DNA of 64,000 bases from Cymodocea nodosa (GCA_036874045.1 CM072343.1:12296001-12360000), one strand, 5' to 3'. Positions 31,201 to 40,779 are shown, counted from the first letter of the stretch. The notes: a model not told the origin generated them from the sequence alone. A program made the numbers and translations.

Positions 31201-32939
31201 GGGGTTTGTTGATATATGAATATTTATATCTGTACATAAATTGCATTTGATAATGTATAAGGAATAAAACATATTGCTTTTTTCAATTGGCACATTAATA
31301 AGCAAGTGATAAAAATCATAAATTATGGTCCTTGGGGATTAGTCAATAGATGAAATATTTGTTGTAGCCTGAAATCTATATATATATATATTTATAACTG
31401 TGGTCACATAGGATGGATACATTAGGAAATAACATGTTCATAATGTTTTGAAATGAATATTATGAATCATTTAGATTATAATTGTATTCTACATATGTCA
31501 TATCCCGTTTGTTGATCTCAAAACCACTTCAATCTCGTTGAACATATTGGAACATGATACCTGTCATATCTTTTACTGTATACCCTGTGTCAACGTTATG
31601 GAAAAGCTGTTAAGGTGGCAAGGTGATTGGGCACCAGCCTAGGTGGCACCTAGGCACCCTTGGTTATTAATTATTTCTCTTCAAAATAACATATTATATA
31701 TATTATATCTTTGTAAGTTTGTGTGTGTACAGAATATATTTCCAAAATATGTATAGAATATATATTTTTGGTTGGCAAGCTCATCAAAGTGCTGAAAATG
31801 GCTACTGCAGCCATCGGAGGTGAGAGATGGAGGGAGAGAAGTGTACAAGGGTTTTCTTTATTGCTCTAGGTTTAAAAAATCCTTACAAACTCATATATGA
31901 TTTCACCGTAGTCGGATGTTTATTGGATCCATTATCAGATTTGCCAATATCTGCTTAATTCAACAAGCTTAGGCACCCAAAATCCACTTGGGTGCCTAGG
32001 TGGTGCTTTGGCGCTGCCACCCCAACAACCTTTTATTATGGAATGTTCTTGTGCTGTACATCGTAGTGAAAATGAGCAAATGTTGTTCCACTATAGCTTA
32101 AGAGCATTCTTTTTCAATTGCATTTTAGTTGGAGATTGGGTTTTTGTAGTCCTCATTGGCATATTCTGGATATCACTGAAAATGCAAAATGAATTTATCA
32201 TGCATGATAAATGACACTTTTTAAAAGAATTGTCATGCCTTTTAACAGTAACAATGTTCTGAGCCGTCTTGAGTGGATTATACATTCCCTTTCAAAAGAT
32301 ATGTGCATCTCACTTGCAAATTTTCAGCAAAAGAAATACCCTATGGGCATATTTTTAAAGTGAAATTAAATTGGAGGTCGTTCATTCTTTCTCTGATTTT
32401 ATTTAACTTTGTATTGCATTAGTGCTACGATTTATCTGAGGTTTTTCCTTAGCAGTGTTCTTTTGTTGAGCATCGGAACTACAAAGTTGTCTACAGGCGC
32501 TATGCATCACTCTTTTTCCTGGTTGGAGTGGACAATGACGAGGTGTAATATTCCACCCCGCATTTCTTTTTGTTGTTCTGAGTCCTCTTCATTATCATGC
32601 CCCTTGGCTTGGTTCCCTAATCCTCAGTTGCATATGATGACATCCTCTCCACAGAACGAGCTAGCTATTTTGGAATTCATACACCTTTTAGTTGAAACCA
32701 TGGATCGTCATTTTGGAAACGTGGTATGTATTCTTATATCTGAATTTTTGTTACTCATCTGCTTCCTCTAGGAGCCTGTGGTATCTTCATCCTCTTTCTT
32801 GCAGTGTGAACTTGACATCATGTTCCACCTTGAGAAGGCACATTTCATGCTTGAGGAAATGGTCATGAATGGTTGCATTGTTGAGACTAGCAAGACAAAT
32901 ATTTTGACTCCGATAGAACTCATAGATAAAACATCTTAG
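13242..32939 (+). CDS. AP4S: AP-4 adaptor complex subunit sigma (complete, four exons)
   Basis: Small subunit of the AP-4 heterotetramer, which sorts cargo at the trans-Golgi network. Exons: 13,242-13,382 ([20 protein letters not shown]...), 32,456-32,542 ([20 protein letters not shown]), 32,655-32,723 ([20 protein letters not shown]), 32,805-32,939 ([20 protein letters not shown] ... DKTS, stop TAG). They total 47+29+23+44 = 143 codons, the usual length for plant AP-4 sigma, and all exons are in phase with GT-AG borders. The fold is the longin-like clathrin-adaptor small chain; Leu/Phe core residues that bind the dileucine-motif pocket partner are kept. Intron 1 is 19,073 bp, nearly all transposons; introns 2 and 3 are only 112 and 81 bp. 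There is no lesion in any exon, so the gene is probably functional if intron 1 is spliced. Confidence 0.96.
13659..14845 (-). mobile_element. Small deleted LTR element (TRIM-like), minus strand
   Basis: Two direct copies of an LTR-like segment lie about 1 kb apart: 13,659-13,913 and about 14,679-14,830. Shared words include AAGATGGTGGTCTA and GGTGGA(C/T)CTCC, and inner ends TTTAC(G/A)TTCC(C/T)GATC. On the minus strand the left copy starts TGTCATGTT, directly preceded by a polypurine tract CTTAAGGGGGAGGAA (13,914-13,929). The right copy is followed by TTGGTATCAGCG (14,668-14,679), close to the initiator-Met tRNA primer site. The interior of about 740 bp has no coding domain. This fits a TRIM or a heavily deleted LTR retrotransposon in intron 1 of AP4S. 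Outer borders are approximate. Confidence 0.6.
14850..15779. other. Intron sequence with two short tandem duplications
   Basis: No gene recognised. At about 15,150-15,260 a 60-bp unit (CAATCCAATATCC then GTATTGCAAT) is repeated twice with a few changes. At about 15,672-15,735 a 30-bp unit (TTCCTTCAATGGAAATCAAT then GGTTAGGATTA) is repeated twice. The open frame across 15,019-15,330 spans the first duplication and matches nothing I know. Confidence 0.7.
15780..18269 (-). pseudogene. 5'-truncated L1-type LINE ORF2 (RT, zf-RVT, RNase H), minus strand
   Basis: Reading right to left: RT core [20 protein letters not shown] (about 18,250-18,190), an active-site box normally YADD that reads YEDV (about 18,100), the zf-RVT region ([20 protein letters not shown] near 17,250; [20 protein letters not shown] then [18 protein letters not shown] at 17,134-16,990) and plant-type RNase H ([20 protein letters not shown] near 16,650; [17 protein letters not shown] near 16,330). 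The reading frame continues to about 15,862. Frameshifts and stops separate the parts. The endonuclease and first RT motifs are missing. The right border abuts a truncated copia LTR at 18,270. A run of ten or more G lies at about 16,216. Confidence 0.88.
18270..18704 (-). repeat. 3' LTR of copia element C, truncated
   Basis: Matches the LTR at 21,832-22,390 from AGTTTCTTTT onward (shared words ATCATAATA(C/T)AGTTC, GAAGTTGT, AGATGCCATT(G/A)GACA). On the minus strand it begins TGTTAGG at 18,704. About 135 bp of the LTR end, present in the other copy at 21,832-21,966, are missing where it joins the LINE. Confidence 0.8.
20748..21538. mobile_element. hAT-like MITE inside copia C gag, 8-bp TSD TTGTGCAC
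   Basis: TTGTGCAC occurs at 20,740-20,747 and again at 21,539-21,546. Removing the insert and one copy restores the gag reading frame (…[18 protein letters not shown]), which fixes both borders. The ends are imperfect inverted repeats: left CTAGAAAGTAATGGAAATGA, right (complement) TGAAAAGTAATGGAAAGAGA. An 8-bp target duplication and TIRs with TAG/TGA-like starts suggest the hAT superfamily. It has no transposase. Most of the interior (20,930-21,310) is an AT-rich minisatellite. Confidence 0.88.
20930..21310 (+). repeat. About 33-bp AT-rich minisatellite inside the MITE
   Basis: Ten or more imperfect units built on GATAAAATATGATTTTTATG plus ATTTATGATAAT, with variants GGTAAAAGAT and AGATGAAAGAT. 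It lies wholly inside the hAT-like MITE. Confidence 0.9.
21832..22390 (-). repeat. 5' LTR of copia element C
   Basis: On the minus strand it begins TGTTAGGTGTAG (at 22,390) and ends CTCTTTCA (21,832), followed by the primer site. It is the full partner of the truncated LTR at 18,270-18,704. The two are clearly diverged, so the insertion is old. Its right neighbour is RT sequence of another copia element. Confidence 0.82.
22391..22619 (+). pseudogene. Copia element D, left piece (RT fragment)
   Basis: Translation contains [20 protein letters not shown] (family [20 protein letters not shown]), a copia RT core, at about 22,470-22,540. It is cut on the left by the LTR of element C and on the right by element E, whose target duplication GGTTG (22,615-22,619) is its last five bases. 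It continues after E at 28,260 with the RNase H end, so RT-to-RNase H sequence had been deleted before or at insertion. Confidence 0.75.
22620..22782 (+). repeat. 5' LTR of copia E (163 bp)
   Basis: Begins TGTTAGAGATCTAATATTGTG and matches the 3' LTR throughout, except that the 3' copy carries two short duplications (ATGGATCTATTT and an extra CTTCTTTTACTT). A TATA-like AGTATATAAGG lies at about 22,665. Both LTRs end AACT rather than the usual ACA. Confidence 0.9.
22783..22794 (+). other. Primer-binding site of copia E
   Basis: TGGTATCAGAGC, the perfect copia signature complementary to the 3' end of initiator-Met tRNA, directly after the 5' LTR. Confidence 0.95.
22824..23010 (+). repeat. GC-rich minisatellite in the leader of copia E
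   Basis: Two and a half imperfect units of about 70 bp containing GACAGACGTGTG, CAACGTGCGGAACC and GCAAACGCAGGT-type words. The surrounding 22,800-23,130 is much richer in G+C and CpG than the rest of the element and also has a CTCCTGCTCCTGCTTC-type repeat near 23,090. Overlapping open frames here on both strands are side effects of the repeats. Confidence 0.85.
23370..28010 (+). pseudogene. Copia E gag-pol remains
   Basis: In order: gag ([20 protein letters not shown] near 23,550; [13 protein letters not shown] near 23,710), zinc knuckle [13 protein letters not shown] then a stop where the last Cys is expected (24,030-24,070), protease ([15 protein letters not shown] at about 24,280, where the family has LDSGATSH, so the catalytic Asp is lost), integrase (VDDYSR near 25,520; [11 protein letters not shown] near 25,630; NGVAERKHR near 25,745), RT ([20 protein letters not shown] at 26,835; [10 protein letters not shown] near 27,090) and RNase H ([10 protein letters not shown] near 27,550; [11 protein letters not shown] near 27,790). 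The RT box YVDD is intact, but frameshifts and stops (for example 23,681, 25,806, 26,538, 27,245, 27,480, 27,650) preclude a polyprotein. Confidence 0.93.
24291..25490 (+). repeat. 600-bp tandem duplication inside copia E
   Basis: 24,291-24,890 and 24,891-25,490 are the same sequence, period exactly 600 bp, with few substitutions (both start CTTAGCCT(C/T)TAGAGCC and end GTTATGTCGTG). The unit spans the protease active-site region to the gag-pre-integrase part. It adds no usable frame. Confidence 0.95.
28056..28068 (+). other. Polypurine tract of copia E
   Basis: AGCTTAAGAGGGAG-type run directly before the TG of the 3' LTR; primes plus-strand DNA synthesis in this family. Confidence 0.8.
28069..28254 (+). 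repeat. 3' LTR of copia E (186 bp)
   Basis: Partner of 22,620-22,782, with the same start and the same end AACT, followed by the target duplication GGTTG. It is 23 bp longer because of two small internal duplications. Confidence 0.92.
28260..28440 (+). pseudogene. Copia element D, right piece (RNase H end)
   Basis: Translation follows the copia RNase H tail: [10 protein letters not shown] then [20 protein letters not shown] and [10 protein letters not shown] (family ADIFTKALPxxxFxxLxxKLGM), then a purine run ACTTGAGGAG near 28,420. It is the continuation of 22,391-22,619 across the inserted element E. Confidence 0.75.
28441..28960. other. LTR-like AT-rich sequence with a perfect palindrome
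   Basis: 28,430-28,555 may be the 3' LTR of copia D (GGATCCTATAGGG, TATTTATATTTC, CTTAATCAACA). A similar-looking block at 28,600-28,745 (TAGGATCCATTTAG, TATTTATATCCC, CTAATCAATC) may be a related solo LTR. A 24-bp perfect palindrome lies at 28,627-28,650 (half-site CACTAAATGGAT). The rest is unrecognised intron sequence. Confidence 0.45.
28961..29745 (+). repeat. 401-bp near-identical tandem duplication
   Basis: Units start TCTTACTCATGCCAAAAGAA at 28,961 and 29,362, period 401 bp. Differences are very few (GTAAATTTTC versus GTAGATTTTC; TCTAATTTTTCG versus TCTACTTTTTCG), so the event is recent. The unit is non-coding, with T-rich runs at its end. Confidence 0.95.
29746..31595. other. AT-rich intron sequence, nothing recognised
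   Basis: No coding domain, LTR or transposon ends were recognised. Short open frames (29,889-30,116; 30,489-30,719) have no family resemblance. A (TA)n run lies at about 31,378. Confidence 0.6.
31604..32035. mobile_element. 432-bp MITE in AP4S intron 1
   Basis: TTATGGAA flanks it on both sides (31,596-31,603 and 32,036-32,043). The ends are imperfect inverted repeats: left AAGCTGTTAAGGTGGCA, right complement TAAAAGGTTGTTGGGGTGGCA. Inner palindromic words recur near both ends (AGGTGGCACCTAGGCACCC on the left, GGGTGCCTAGGTGGTGC on the right). An 8-bp duplication points to hAT. No ORF of note. Confidence 0.8.
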
Positions 32940-33829
32940 CAATTTGCAATATCTTGGTTGAGTGCTCTCATGGGATTGTGTATGAGGGTGGGAGTTGCAT
33001 TCCCACGACATTGATATGGTCCAACTTGTATTTTATTTAACTTGCTTCGAAGTATGTGGTGTCGGTTTGATTATTGTAATCCTCTTGTATTTTGATTTAG
33101 GTTTAAAGATTCACAGGTCGATGCAAATATACGTAGGTATAGCTGAATATTATTTGATAATGGCTGGTGTTATTAGATTTTGAATCTAGGTCACTCTTCC
33201 CTTCAAGTTCTTGTAAGGAAATATCACCTAACAAATCGTTGGTGGTTATATGTGTAGTTTATTTCTACCGCCACATTTAAGTTATTGAGGTTCAGATTAA
33301 AATTTTCTAGATTTATGTTAAAATATAAATTTTTAAGAAAATTTTATGATGCCCAGTAAACTCTCAATTAAAAATTAAAAATTGTATCGTGCATATTTTT
33401 CCATGAAAGAAGATAAACTTCGTCCTCCGCAAACATTGTAGGATATACACTTGCTACATGGAAAAATATGCCCAGTAGACTGATTCCCCCAAAAAATCAT
33501 GTGTGACCATACACAGACCAACAACCACCCTCTTCTCTAAGTAGCTTCACACAACCCTCGATTGTTGCTACATGAAGGCTTGCAACCACTAGTCATCATG
33601 TACAACCCTACCAGCATGTTAGCTCCTCGGAGCCTCTAATTGTAGCAATTCTAGGTTGTTGAACAACCCACATGAGAGTGACCTAAACATTGTGTAGTGC
33701 TCTTGTTAGTTAGGTCATAGACGATTGATGATTACCTCAACATAATGATGTAAGCATAGAGGGGTAAATGGGAGATTGAATAATGTCGATCAAATAGACA
33801 TGATTATTTGATAGATGTTAGTTGATTAG
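32940..33829. other. 3' flank of AP4S
   Basis: Contains the AP4S 3' UTR, probably to about 33,200, and unrecognised sequence. A 14-bp perfect inverted repeat (CATATTTTTCCATG at 33,392-33,405 and its complement at 33,457-33,470) is flanked by two copies of ATGCCCAGTA. It is possibly the end of a small foldback element. Confidence 0.5.
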
Positions 33830-34863
33830 TGTTAGGAATTTAGTTTTGACAATGAAATAATTTTGTTTAAGTGAAAATGAGTCTTAAGTTAGAAAAAATC
33901 ATATAGTTAGTCTCATAGAAAAATGAAGAGTTGTGTGTAAAGACCCATAAGGTTATGCTTTATCATGTGTGTTTTTAAAGTTTTAAGTGATCACGTGATA
34001 TGCATATGAGTTTTAAGAAAGTTGAAGAGTTATGGATAATTGTTTGAGTTTTACGTATGCTTATATAACTGTTTAAGTTTTTAGGTAGCTAATAAGTTAT
34101 TTGTTTAAGTTTTTTAGGTTACATATTTTATAGGTAAATTACTTAAAACTTGAAGAGTTATGAATAACTATACAAGTTTTATGAATGAGTAATAGTGTAA
34201 TTATACGAGTAACTCGACATCTTATGCTATCTAATAGTTCTTTGAGAGAATTTTTCTTGTAGATCTAAAATAGGGGAACATGAAGCTAAAGAACGTGGAA
34301 TGTTTTAAAACTCAAAAGAACATGAGATCAAGGAAAAATGCAAGAAGTAGATGAATATGCAATTGAAGATTGAAGCTTATAAATAAGAACTTCAAGTTGT
34401 TCAAATTATCCCAAAAACAACAATCACAAACGAGAATCTCAATAATTATTCTTTACTCTAGAAATCCTACACTACCCAGAAATTCAAATACACCATATGA
34501 GATGCAGTTGGAGAAGAGCTTAAAGTCTAAAGGAATCAAGTTGAAGAATTTCAAGCACCTCAAGGAGTAGAATTCTAGTGGTTGAAGTGTTTGGTGAAAA
34601 TTTAGTATTCAATTCTAATGTAAATTCTTGAGTTTAAAGGTATAAGTTTGAAGTGTCATTTCTACAAAAAAGGTACAATTCTGAATTTTATAAATGTTTA
34701 TATCTTGAGATGTAGTGTAATTGTTTTAAGTATTAATAGAAGAAAATTGATTAAAAGAATTTGTATTTTTCTAAGGAGAATTTTTGATTATTGTGTATTA
34801 AATTTCAATTGGTTTAAATTCATAATTCACCCCATTCTTATGAAGTCATTCTGATCCTTTTCA
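33830..34863 (+). repeat. Solo Sirevirus-type LTR (+)
   Basis: Starts TGTTAGGAATTTAGTTTTGA, nearly the start of the LTR at 46,592 read on the minus strand (TGTTAGGTATTTAATTTTGA). It ends ATTCACCCCATTCTTATGAA … GATCCTTTTCA, like ATTCACCC … GATCCTACA there. Flanks are ATTAG (33,825-33,829) and AGTAG (34,864-34,868), a 4/5 target duplication. No PBS, gag or pol adjoins it. Length is 1,034 bp. Confidence 0.65.
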
Positions 34864-35001
34864 AGTAGGCATGTTGATAACCATTGAACAAGAAGACATG
34901 ATTACTTAGTAAGCATTTATTGATTGATATTTGTGCATAATTGGCACGACTGATTAAGGGGCAATTGATTGTCAAATAGGTGGTGACTTTGTATGGATAG
35001 G

Positions 35002-36932
35002 TGTTTAGAATGAAAAATTGCATAATATTAACGGTTAAATGATGGTTAATTGTAGAATATTTAGCTTATCATATGAGAATTAAGCCATTATGTTATAATT
35101 GCACTGTTATATGCTTTAATGAAAGAATCTGCATAATTTCCAAGAATTAGCATTAATTAAGTATATTTTTGAACTATCGGTGAATTACAGGTTTTTAATT
35201 CTTAAGTATCCAAATTTTCTGTTATTTTGGAGAGTTATGTTTAATGTACCGAACATTTATGTTTTAAATGCTAAAAGAATATGCAAGTACACAGTAACAA
35301 CTCGTTGAGTTAAAGGTTTAAAGGTGTAAAAAGTACAAGTAATAACTCGTTGAGTTAGTGAGTAAAAACTGTAAGTTGTATATTTGAACTCGTTAAGTTA
35401 GATTTATGCACATGTTGAATTTAAATGCTTTATTATGTCACTTGAGTTGCACGTGTATAACTCGTTAAGTTAGCATTATTGTACGCGTTGAGTTATATGA
35501 ATACACACTAAGGTAATGCGTTGTGTTAGTAGCTTATTTCTTTATTGTACGTGTTTTATAGTTAAAGCAACGAAGTAAGTCCATTGAGTTATCTGTAACT
35601 CTACGGACTGTTTATTTTCTAATATGCCACTATAGCAGTTACAAGAATAGGAAATTCAAAGGACAACTACGATTGCACGTATCACATAGGAATTCACTTG
35701 TGGAATGAAGAAGAAATCACTATTGTTGATATGAGTGAAGGAAATCCAATCGATCATTTAAGCAGAAGCAATTACCACTAAAAGAAATATAAAAGACGAA
35801 GAAAAAGTGTGTGTAGAGAGGTGGAGAACCGTGCTAATTGTAGGAAGCGTTGGAAGTTCCCTAAAGCTCCACACCACCACCATAATCACCAACTATCGGA
35901 GGTCTGTGAGGATATTTTTCTGATGTCGGGTCGATTTCAAGCTAAACATGGTGCTTGACAACCACTGTGAGGAGTGATCGCATTGCAGGAAGGGAAGCCA
36001 TTTTCACCAAGCATCGACTCATATCTCAGGAGATCGTAAAGCTTTTAGCCTTGGTTTCGGGTTGATACCAATATGCTGAAGAGGAGATTATCTTGCAATT
36101 ATGGACTCGCGATTCTATAGGGAGAGGAGGCAAGATTGTAAGTGATTAAGTTTTCAGTGGTGTAATCGCGTCGCATGTAGTGACAGAAGTTTTTATTGTC
36201 GATAGAGATTTTTTATATTTCACCTTCGCTCATCTTCAGGAACATATCAAAACAAAAATATCAAAAACAACAAATTATCTATGTTTATATTTAGTATTAC
36301 AGTGTTGTATTGTTTGTTTTGTATCGTGATTAATATTATAATTGTTAGTATTGTGAATGTTTTATATTAGTTTGATTTAGAAAATAGAAAATAGTTTTAC
36401 TATTTACTGAAATTTGATTCATTCCATATACTTAAAGATTTTAATGGTTATTGTTTGAAATATCTAAATGCTAGTGTTGCTTAATGATAAATCTAATATT
36501 AACTAACATTAAAGAACTTAATTGATGTTATTTACATTCTATGGAACTGCCCAATGGTTGGCCGAATTCCTTTGTAAATAGCAATATTTAACTTGAAAGA
36601 TAGGCTTGTAGAGTTAACTGTAAGTCCATGAGGTTAGTCCGTTGAGTTAACCATAACTCCATGAACTAGGTTCGTTGAGTTAATTGTAACTCAACGGAGT
36701 GTTTACTAAACACACATAAACTCCAATATAAAAATTGAAATAATACACAATTCTCACTCAATCTCTGTAGATTCGACCTGTACTTGCACACAAATACAAT
36801 ATACATTGTACACTTGTAGTTAAAAACACAAATTAGATTTAATATCTAATTTGTGTGAAAGGTTGTTTGTTTATTTCTAAGAGTAATTATTGATATACAA
36901 GTTTTTTTGATTTAACTTAACAACCCCAAACA
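35002..36932 (+). repeat. Athila-type LTR, + orientation
   Basis: About 1.93 kb beginning TGTTTAGAATGAAAAA. Its reverse complement matches 40,806-42,806 and 59,125-61,170 along the length (for example GCACGTATCACATAGGAATT at about 35,675 against 42,080). It is rich in GTTGAGTTA/TAACTCAAC words (35,300-35,600; 36,610-36,700) and is followed by a primer site and gag. The left flank (TTTGTATGGATAGG) weakly resembles the polypurine tract found at the same place in the two other copies. Confidence 0.8.
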
Positions 36933-36934
36933 AG

Positions 36935-36958
36935 ATTTCTGTTGCTGTTGCTGGGGAT
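36935..36958 (+). other. Primer-binding site of the + Athila-type element (decayed)
   Basis: TTTCTGTTGCTGTTGCTGGG stands where Athila-type elements have TTTGGCGCCGTTGCCGGGG. Most differences are C to T or G to A at former CpG sites. Confidence 0.7.
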
Positions 36959-37059
36959 TAAGAAGCTAAGCAATTGTGAGTGTTGTTTTGTTTTAATAGC
37001 AGGGGGAGTGTAGTGTGTTTTATTAGATAATTGAGAATATGGCATATGCTTATGCTTAA

Positions 37060-38102
37060 AGATTTCTGAAACTTATAGTTAACATATGTGAATTTTACAA
37101 TTTAGAAGGGCATGACATCTCTGATTGTTTGAAACTTAGACGATTGCAGATGGTTAGAGCACATGAACAACAAATGAATTATATTCAATATAATAGAGTT
37201 AAGTATGAGAATCCTATAGCTTACCCAACTCATAGTTAGTTTAGAATGTGCAATATGTTGAGAGATAAGGAAGTTTGGGATAGGTATGATAAATTGGAGC
37301 GTAGCTTAAACCAAAACATGGATAAATTGGAATAATACATATGTTAGCAACAAGAAGTCAACCAATTAAACTATAAGGAAGATTACACAGAACCTAAAAT
37401 TGATATTATATACGAAACTAAAAAAACCATAATGAAAATTGATCAAAAATTGAATGCAATGAGATTAGATGATTTGGAAAAAAAATTAAAAGCATTGGAT
37501 GAATTTACAATGAAATTACAAGTTATGCAACAAGAAAATACAAATGAAAACTTTAATGTTACAGATTTGCATAATTTGCAAGATATACAGACAAGAGAAA
37601 ATACTAATGCAATAGAAATTGAAGAATGCAATTTAAAACTAAAAACAATTAAAGATCAAAATTATGAAAATGAAATACAAGAACATCATGAAAGTAATGA
37701 AATCTGGAAGATGTATGTATAACATTGAGATCTGGAACTGATATACCACTAAGAATTTAAAAAGAAAGTAACATGAAGGTGGATAAGAACCAAATTCAAA
37801 ATGATAATGAAAATGTAATATTTGAAAATTTAGAAATCAATGAAGAAAAATTTGAATCTGAAAATGAGATTAAAAATGATCAAATGAATGAAATGAAAGA
37901 CAAAGAATATTCTAAATCACAATCATTAGCACCCTATCCTGAAAGATTACAACAAACATTTCCTGAAAAACAAGAAAAAATTAGAAATTTTTTTGAAAAA
38001 GTACAAGTTAACATTCCTTTGTTAGACTTATTGCAGAAAATGCCACCTTGTGCTAAATTTCTTAAGGATTGGTGTACTAAGAAAAAGAGTAAAAAGTTCT
38101 AA
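37060..38102 (+). pseudogene. Athila-type gag remains
   Basis: Reads NICEFYNLEGHDISDCLKLR (about 37,085, a worn C-x-C-H-C knuckle as in Athila gag), then an acidic coiled-coil-rich part (KIDQKLNAMRLDDLEKKLKA at 37,435) and the conserved pre-protease block VQVNIPLLDLLQKMPPCAKF then KDWCTKKK (about 38,005-38,090). Only about 100 bp separate it from the primer site, so the N-terminal half of gag is deleted. Stops lie at about 37,216, 37,333, 37,720 and 38,100. Confidence 0.82.
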
Positions 38103-38845
38103 GGAAAGTCTTTTTAGTTAAGCAAAGTAGTTCCCTATTTTTGCCATAAATTCCTAAAAAGTTATCTGATTTTGGAATCTCTGCTATATCATGCACTATA
38201 GAAAATACCATTCTAGAAAGAATTTTAATAGACCTAGGTGCAGGTATAAATGTTATGCCTAGTGATATATTTGCATCCTTAGGATTAGAAGGTTTAATCC
38301 CTACTAGGATTGCCATTCAATTAGCTGATAGAATTATAAGATACCCTAGAGGAAAAATAGAGAATGTCCTAATTAAAATAAAAAACTTCATATATCCCAT
38401 TGATATTGTGATTTTGGATTCCCAACAAATTAAGCATCAAAATCTTGATACATCTTTAATTTTGGGAAGACCATTCTTAGCAACATTAGAGGTTGTCATA
38501 AATTGTAAAACTGGAGTGATGAAGTTAGCATATAGTAATGAGGATACTCAATTAAACATTTTCAAATCAGAAAAATTTAAGGAGTTAGAAATGTCCTTAC
38601 ATACTATAGACTTTTTAAAGGATAAAGGAGATATACTAGATGATGTGATTCAAGAAGAACTAAATAGGCAACTAAATTATGAAACTTTAGAAGTAAGTGA
38701 AAGCATAAATGTAGAAGGAGATCAAGAAGAGATTTATATAGAAAATGATAATGTTCAATTAGAAGCTCTAACTTTTGATGGTCAACATTTAGATTTAAAA
38801 CCTTTACCTCTTGAATTAACCTATATATTTCTAGAAGAAAAATGA
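38103..38845 (+). pseudogene. Athila-type protease region
   Basis: ILIDLGAGINVMPSDIFASL at about 38,223 is the plant Ty3/gypsy aspartic protease signature (family DLGASINLMP); the Asp is kept. It continues LILGRPFLATLEVVINCKTG (38,455-38,515). An open frame runs from 38,255 to 38,845, then stops. No frame joins it to gag without a stop. Confidence 0.85.
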
Positions 38846-38899
38846 ACATGTCCAATCATTATTGCTTCAGATTTAAAAGAGGATCAAATTGCTAATTAA

Positions 38900-40310
38900 A
38901 AGTAGTAAAAACTTATAAAGAGGCAATAGGATGGACTATGATTGATATAAAAAGGTTAAATGAAACTTTACGCTATCACCACATATATTTAGAAGAGAAT
39001 GCTAAACCAATTAGAATTCCTGAGAGGAGATTAAATCCAAACCTTAAAGATGTAGTCAGGAAAGAAATAGTGAAATGGTTAGATAATGACATAATATATC
39101 TGATTTTTGATAGCTCATTGGTTAGTCCAATCTATGTAGTTCCCAAGAAATCAGGATTAACAGTTATTAGGAATGAAAGTCAGGACTTGATATCTACTAG
39201 AATTCAATCAGGCTGGAGAGTGTGTATAGACTATAGAAAGCTGAATGTTGTGACTAGGAAAGATCATTTTCCCTTACCTTTTATAGATCAAATGCTAGAG
39301 AAATTAGCAGGGCAAAAATATTTTTGTTTCCTAGATGGGTATTCAAGATATAACCAAGTGCTAATAGCATTAGATGATCAAGAGAAAACAACTTTCACAT
39401 GTCCTAATGGAACTTATGCTTTTAAAAGAATGCTATTCGGATTATGCAATACACCAGCCACCTTTCAAAGGTGTATGTAGCATATTCACTAGAATGACTG
39501 AAGATTTTTTAGAAATATTTATGGATGATTTTACTGTATTTAGAACTTCATATGAAGTGTGTTTAAACAATTTAGACCAAGTATTAAAACGCTGTGTGGA
39601 AAAAAGTCTAGTTCTAAATTAGAAAAAATGTCACTTCATGGTTAAACAAGGAATAGTCTTGGGACATGTTGTTTCAAAGAAAGGATTGGGAGTAGATAAA
39701 GCTAAAATAGAAGTAATTTCTAATCTACTAGAACCTAAATTAGTAAAAGATATTAGATCATTTTTGGGACATGCAGAATTTTATAGAAGATTTATTAAAG
39801 ATTTTAGCAAAATAGCTAGACCTTTAACTAATCTATTAAAAGATGTCCCATTCAACTTTGATAAAAATTGCAAGGAAGCATTTTTCAAGCTGAAAACTAG
39901 CTTAATTTCAACTCCTATAATTCAAGCACCTGATTGGAGTCATCTATTTGAATTAATGTGCGATGCATCTGATTTTGCTGTAGGAGCAGTGTTGGGATAG
40001 AAGATAGAAAAATCTCTTAGAGTGATTCATTATGCAAGCAAAACATTAAATGATGCTCAAGTAAATTATACAACTACTAAAAAAGAACCGTTAGTTGTTG
40101 TATTTGCGTTAGAAAAGTTTAGATCATATCTGATTGGAGCTAAAGTGATAGTATACATGGATCATTCAGCTTTAAAATAGTTAATAGCAAAGAAAGAGAC
40201 TAAACCTAGATTAATTCGATGGATATTATTATTACAAGAATTTGATCTAGAAATTAAAGATAAAAAAGGTTGTGAGAATGTAGTAGCAGATCATTTATCA
40301 AGATTATAAA
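38900..40310 (+). pseudogene. Athila-type reverse transcriptase and RNase H
   Basis: RT: CVDYRKLNVVTRKDHFPLPF (39,220), FCFLDGYSRYNQV (39,325), KTTFTCPNGTYAFKRM, FGLCNTPATFQRC (39,440), then a frameshift near 39,478 and the active site IFMDDFTVF (39,520). Connection/RNase H: RSFLGHAEFYRRFIKDFSKI (39,757), LMCDASDFAVGAVLG (39,955), YMDHSALK (40,155) and [10 protein letters not shown] (40,277). Stops replace Trp at 39,620 and Gln at 39,998. The motif wording is that of the Athila lineage. Confidence 0.92.
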
Positions 40311-40742
40311 TAGAAAAATCAAATATTGAAATTAAGGATAATTTTCCTGATAAACAATTAATGACCATCAACACAATGCCTTGGTATGTAGACATAGTTA
40401 ATTACTTAGTTACTAGTTTAATACCTAAGGATTGGAATAGACAAGATAAGAAATTGTTCTTTTCAAAAGTAAAATATTACTATTGAGATGACCCATACTT
40501 ATTTAAAAAATGTCTTGATCTAGTTTTAAGGAGGTATGTTCTAGAAACTGAATATCAGAGCATATTATCTTTCTGCCATGACCAAGCATGTGGAGGGCAT
40601 TTTGGTTCAGGAAAAACTATTGCTAAAATTCTATAATGTGGATTTTATTGGCTAACATTATTCAAAGATGCTCATAAATATTGCTTAAGTTGTTTAAGAT
40701 GCCAACAAATAGGAAGAATATCAAAGAGGAATATGATGCCTG
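40311..40742 (+). pseudogene. Athila-type integrase N-terminus, truncated
   Basis: FCHDQACGGHFGSGKTIAKI (40,572) and YCLSCLRCQQIGRISKRNMM (40,680) form the H-H-C-C zinc-binding domain. The frame ends right after MMPV at about 40,742; the catalytic DDE core is missing. What follows is the reverse-oriented leader, primer site and LTR of another copy. Stops at about 40,484 (Trp to TGA) and 40,635 (Gln to TAA). Confidence 0.88.
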
Positions 40743-40779
40743 TTTGGTTGCTTTAGGCGGTACTAGAGAACTTGTTTGG

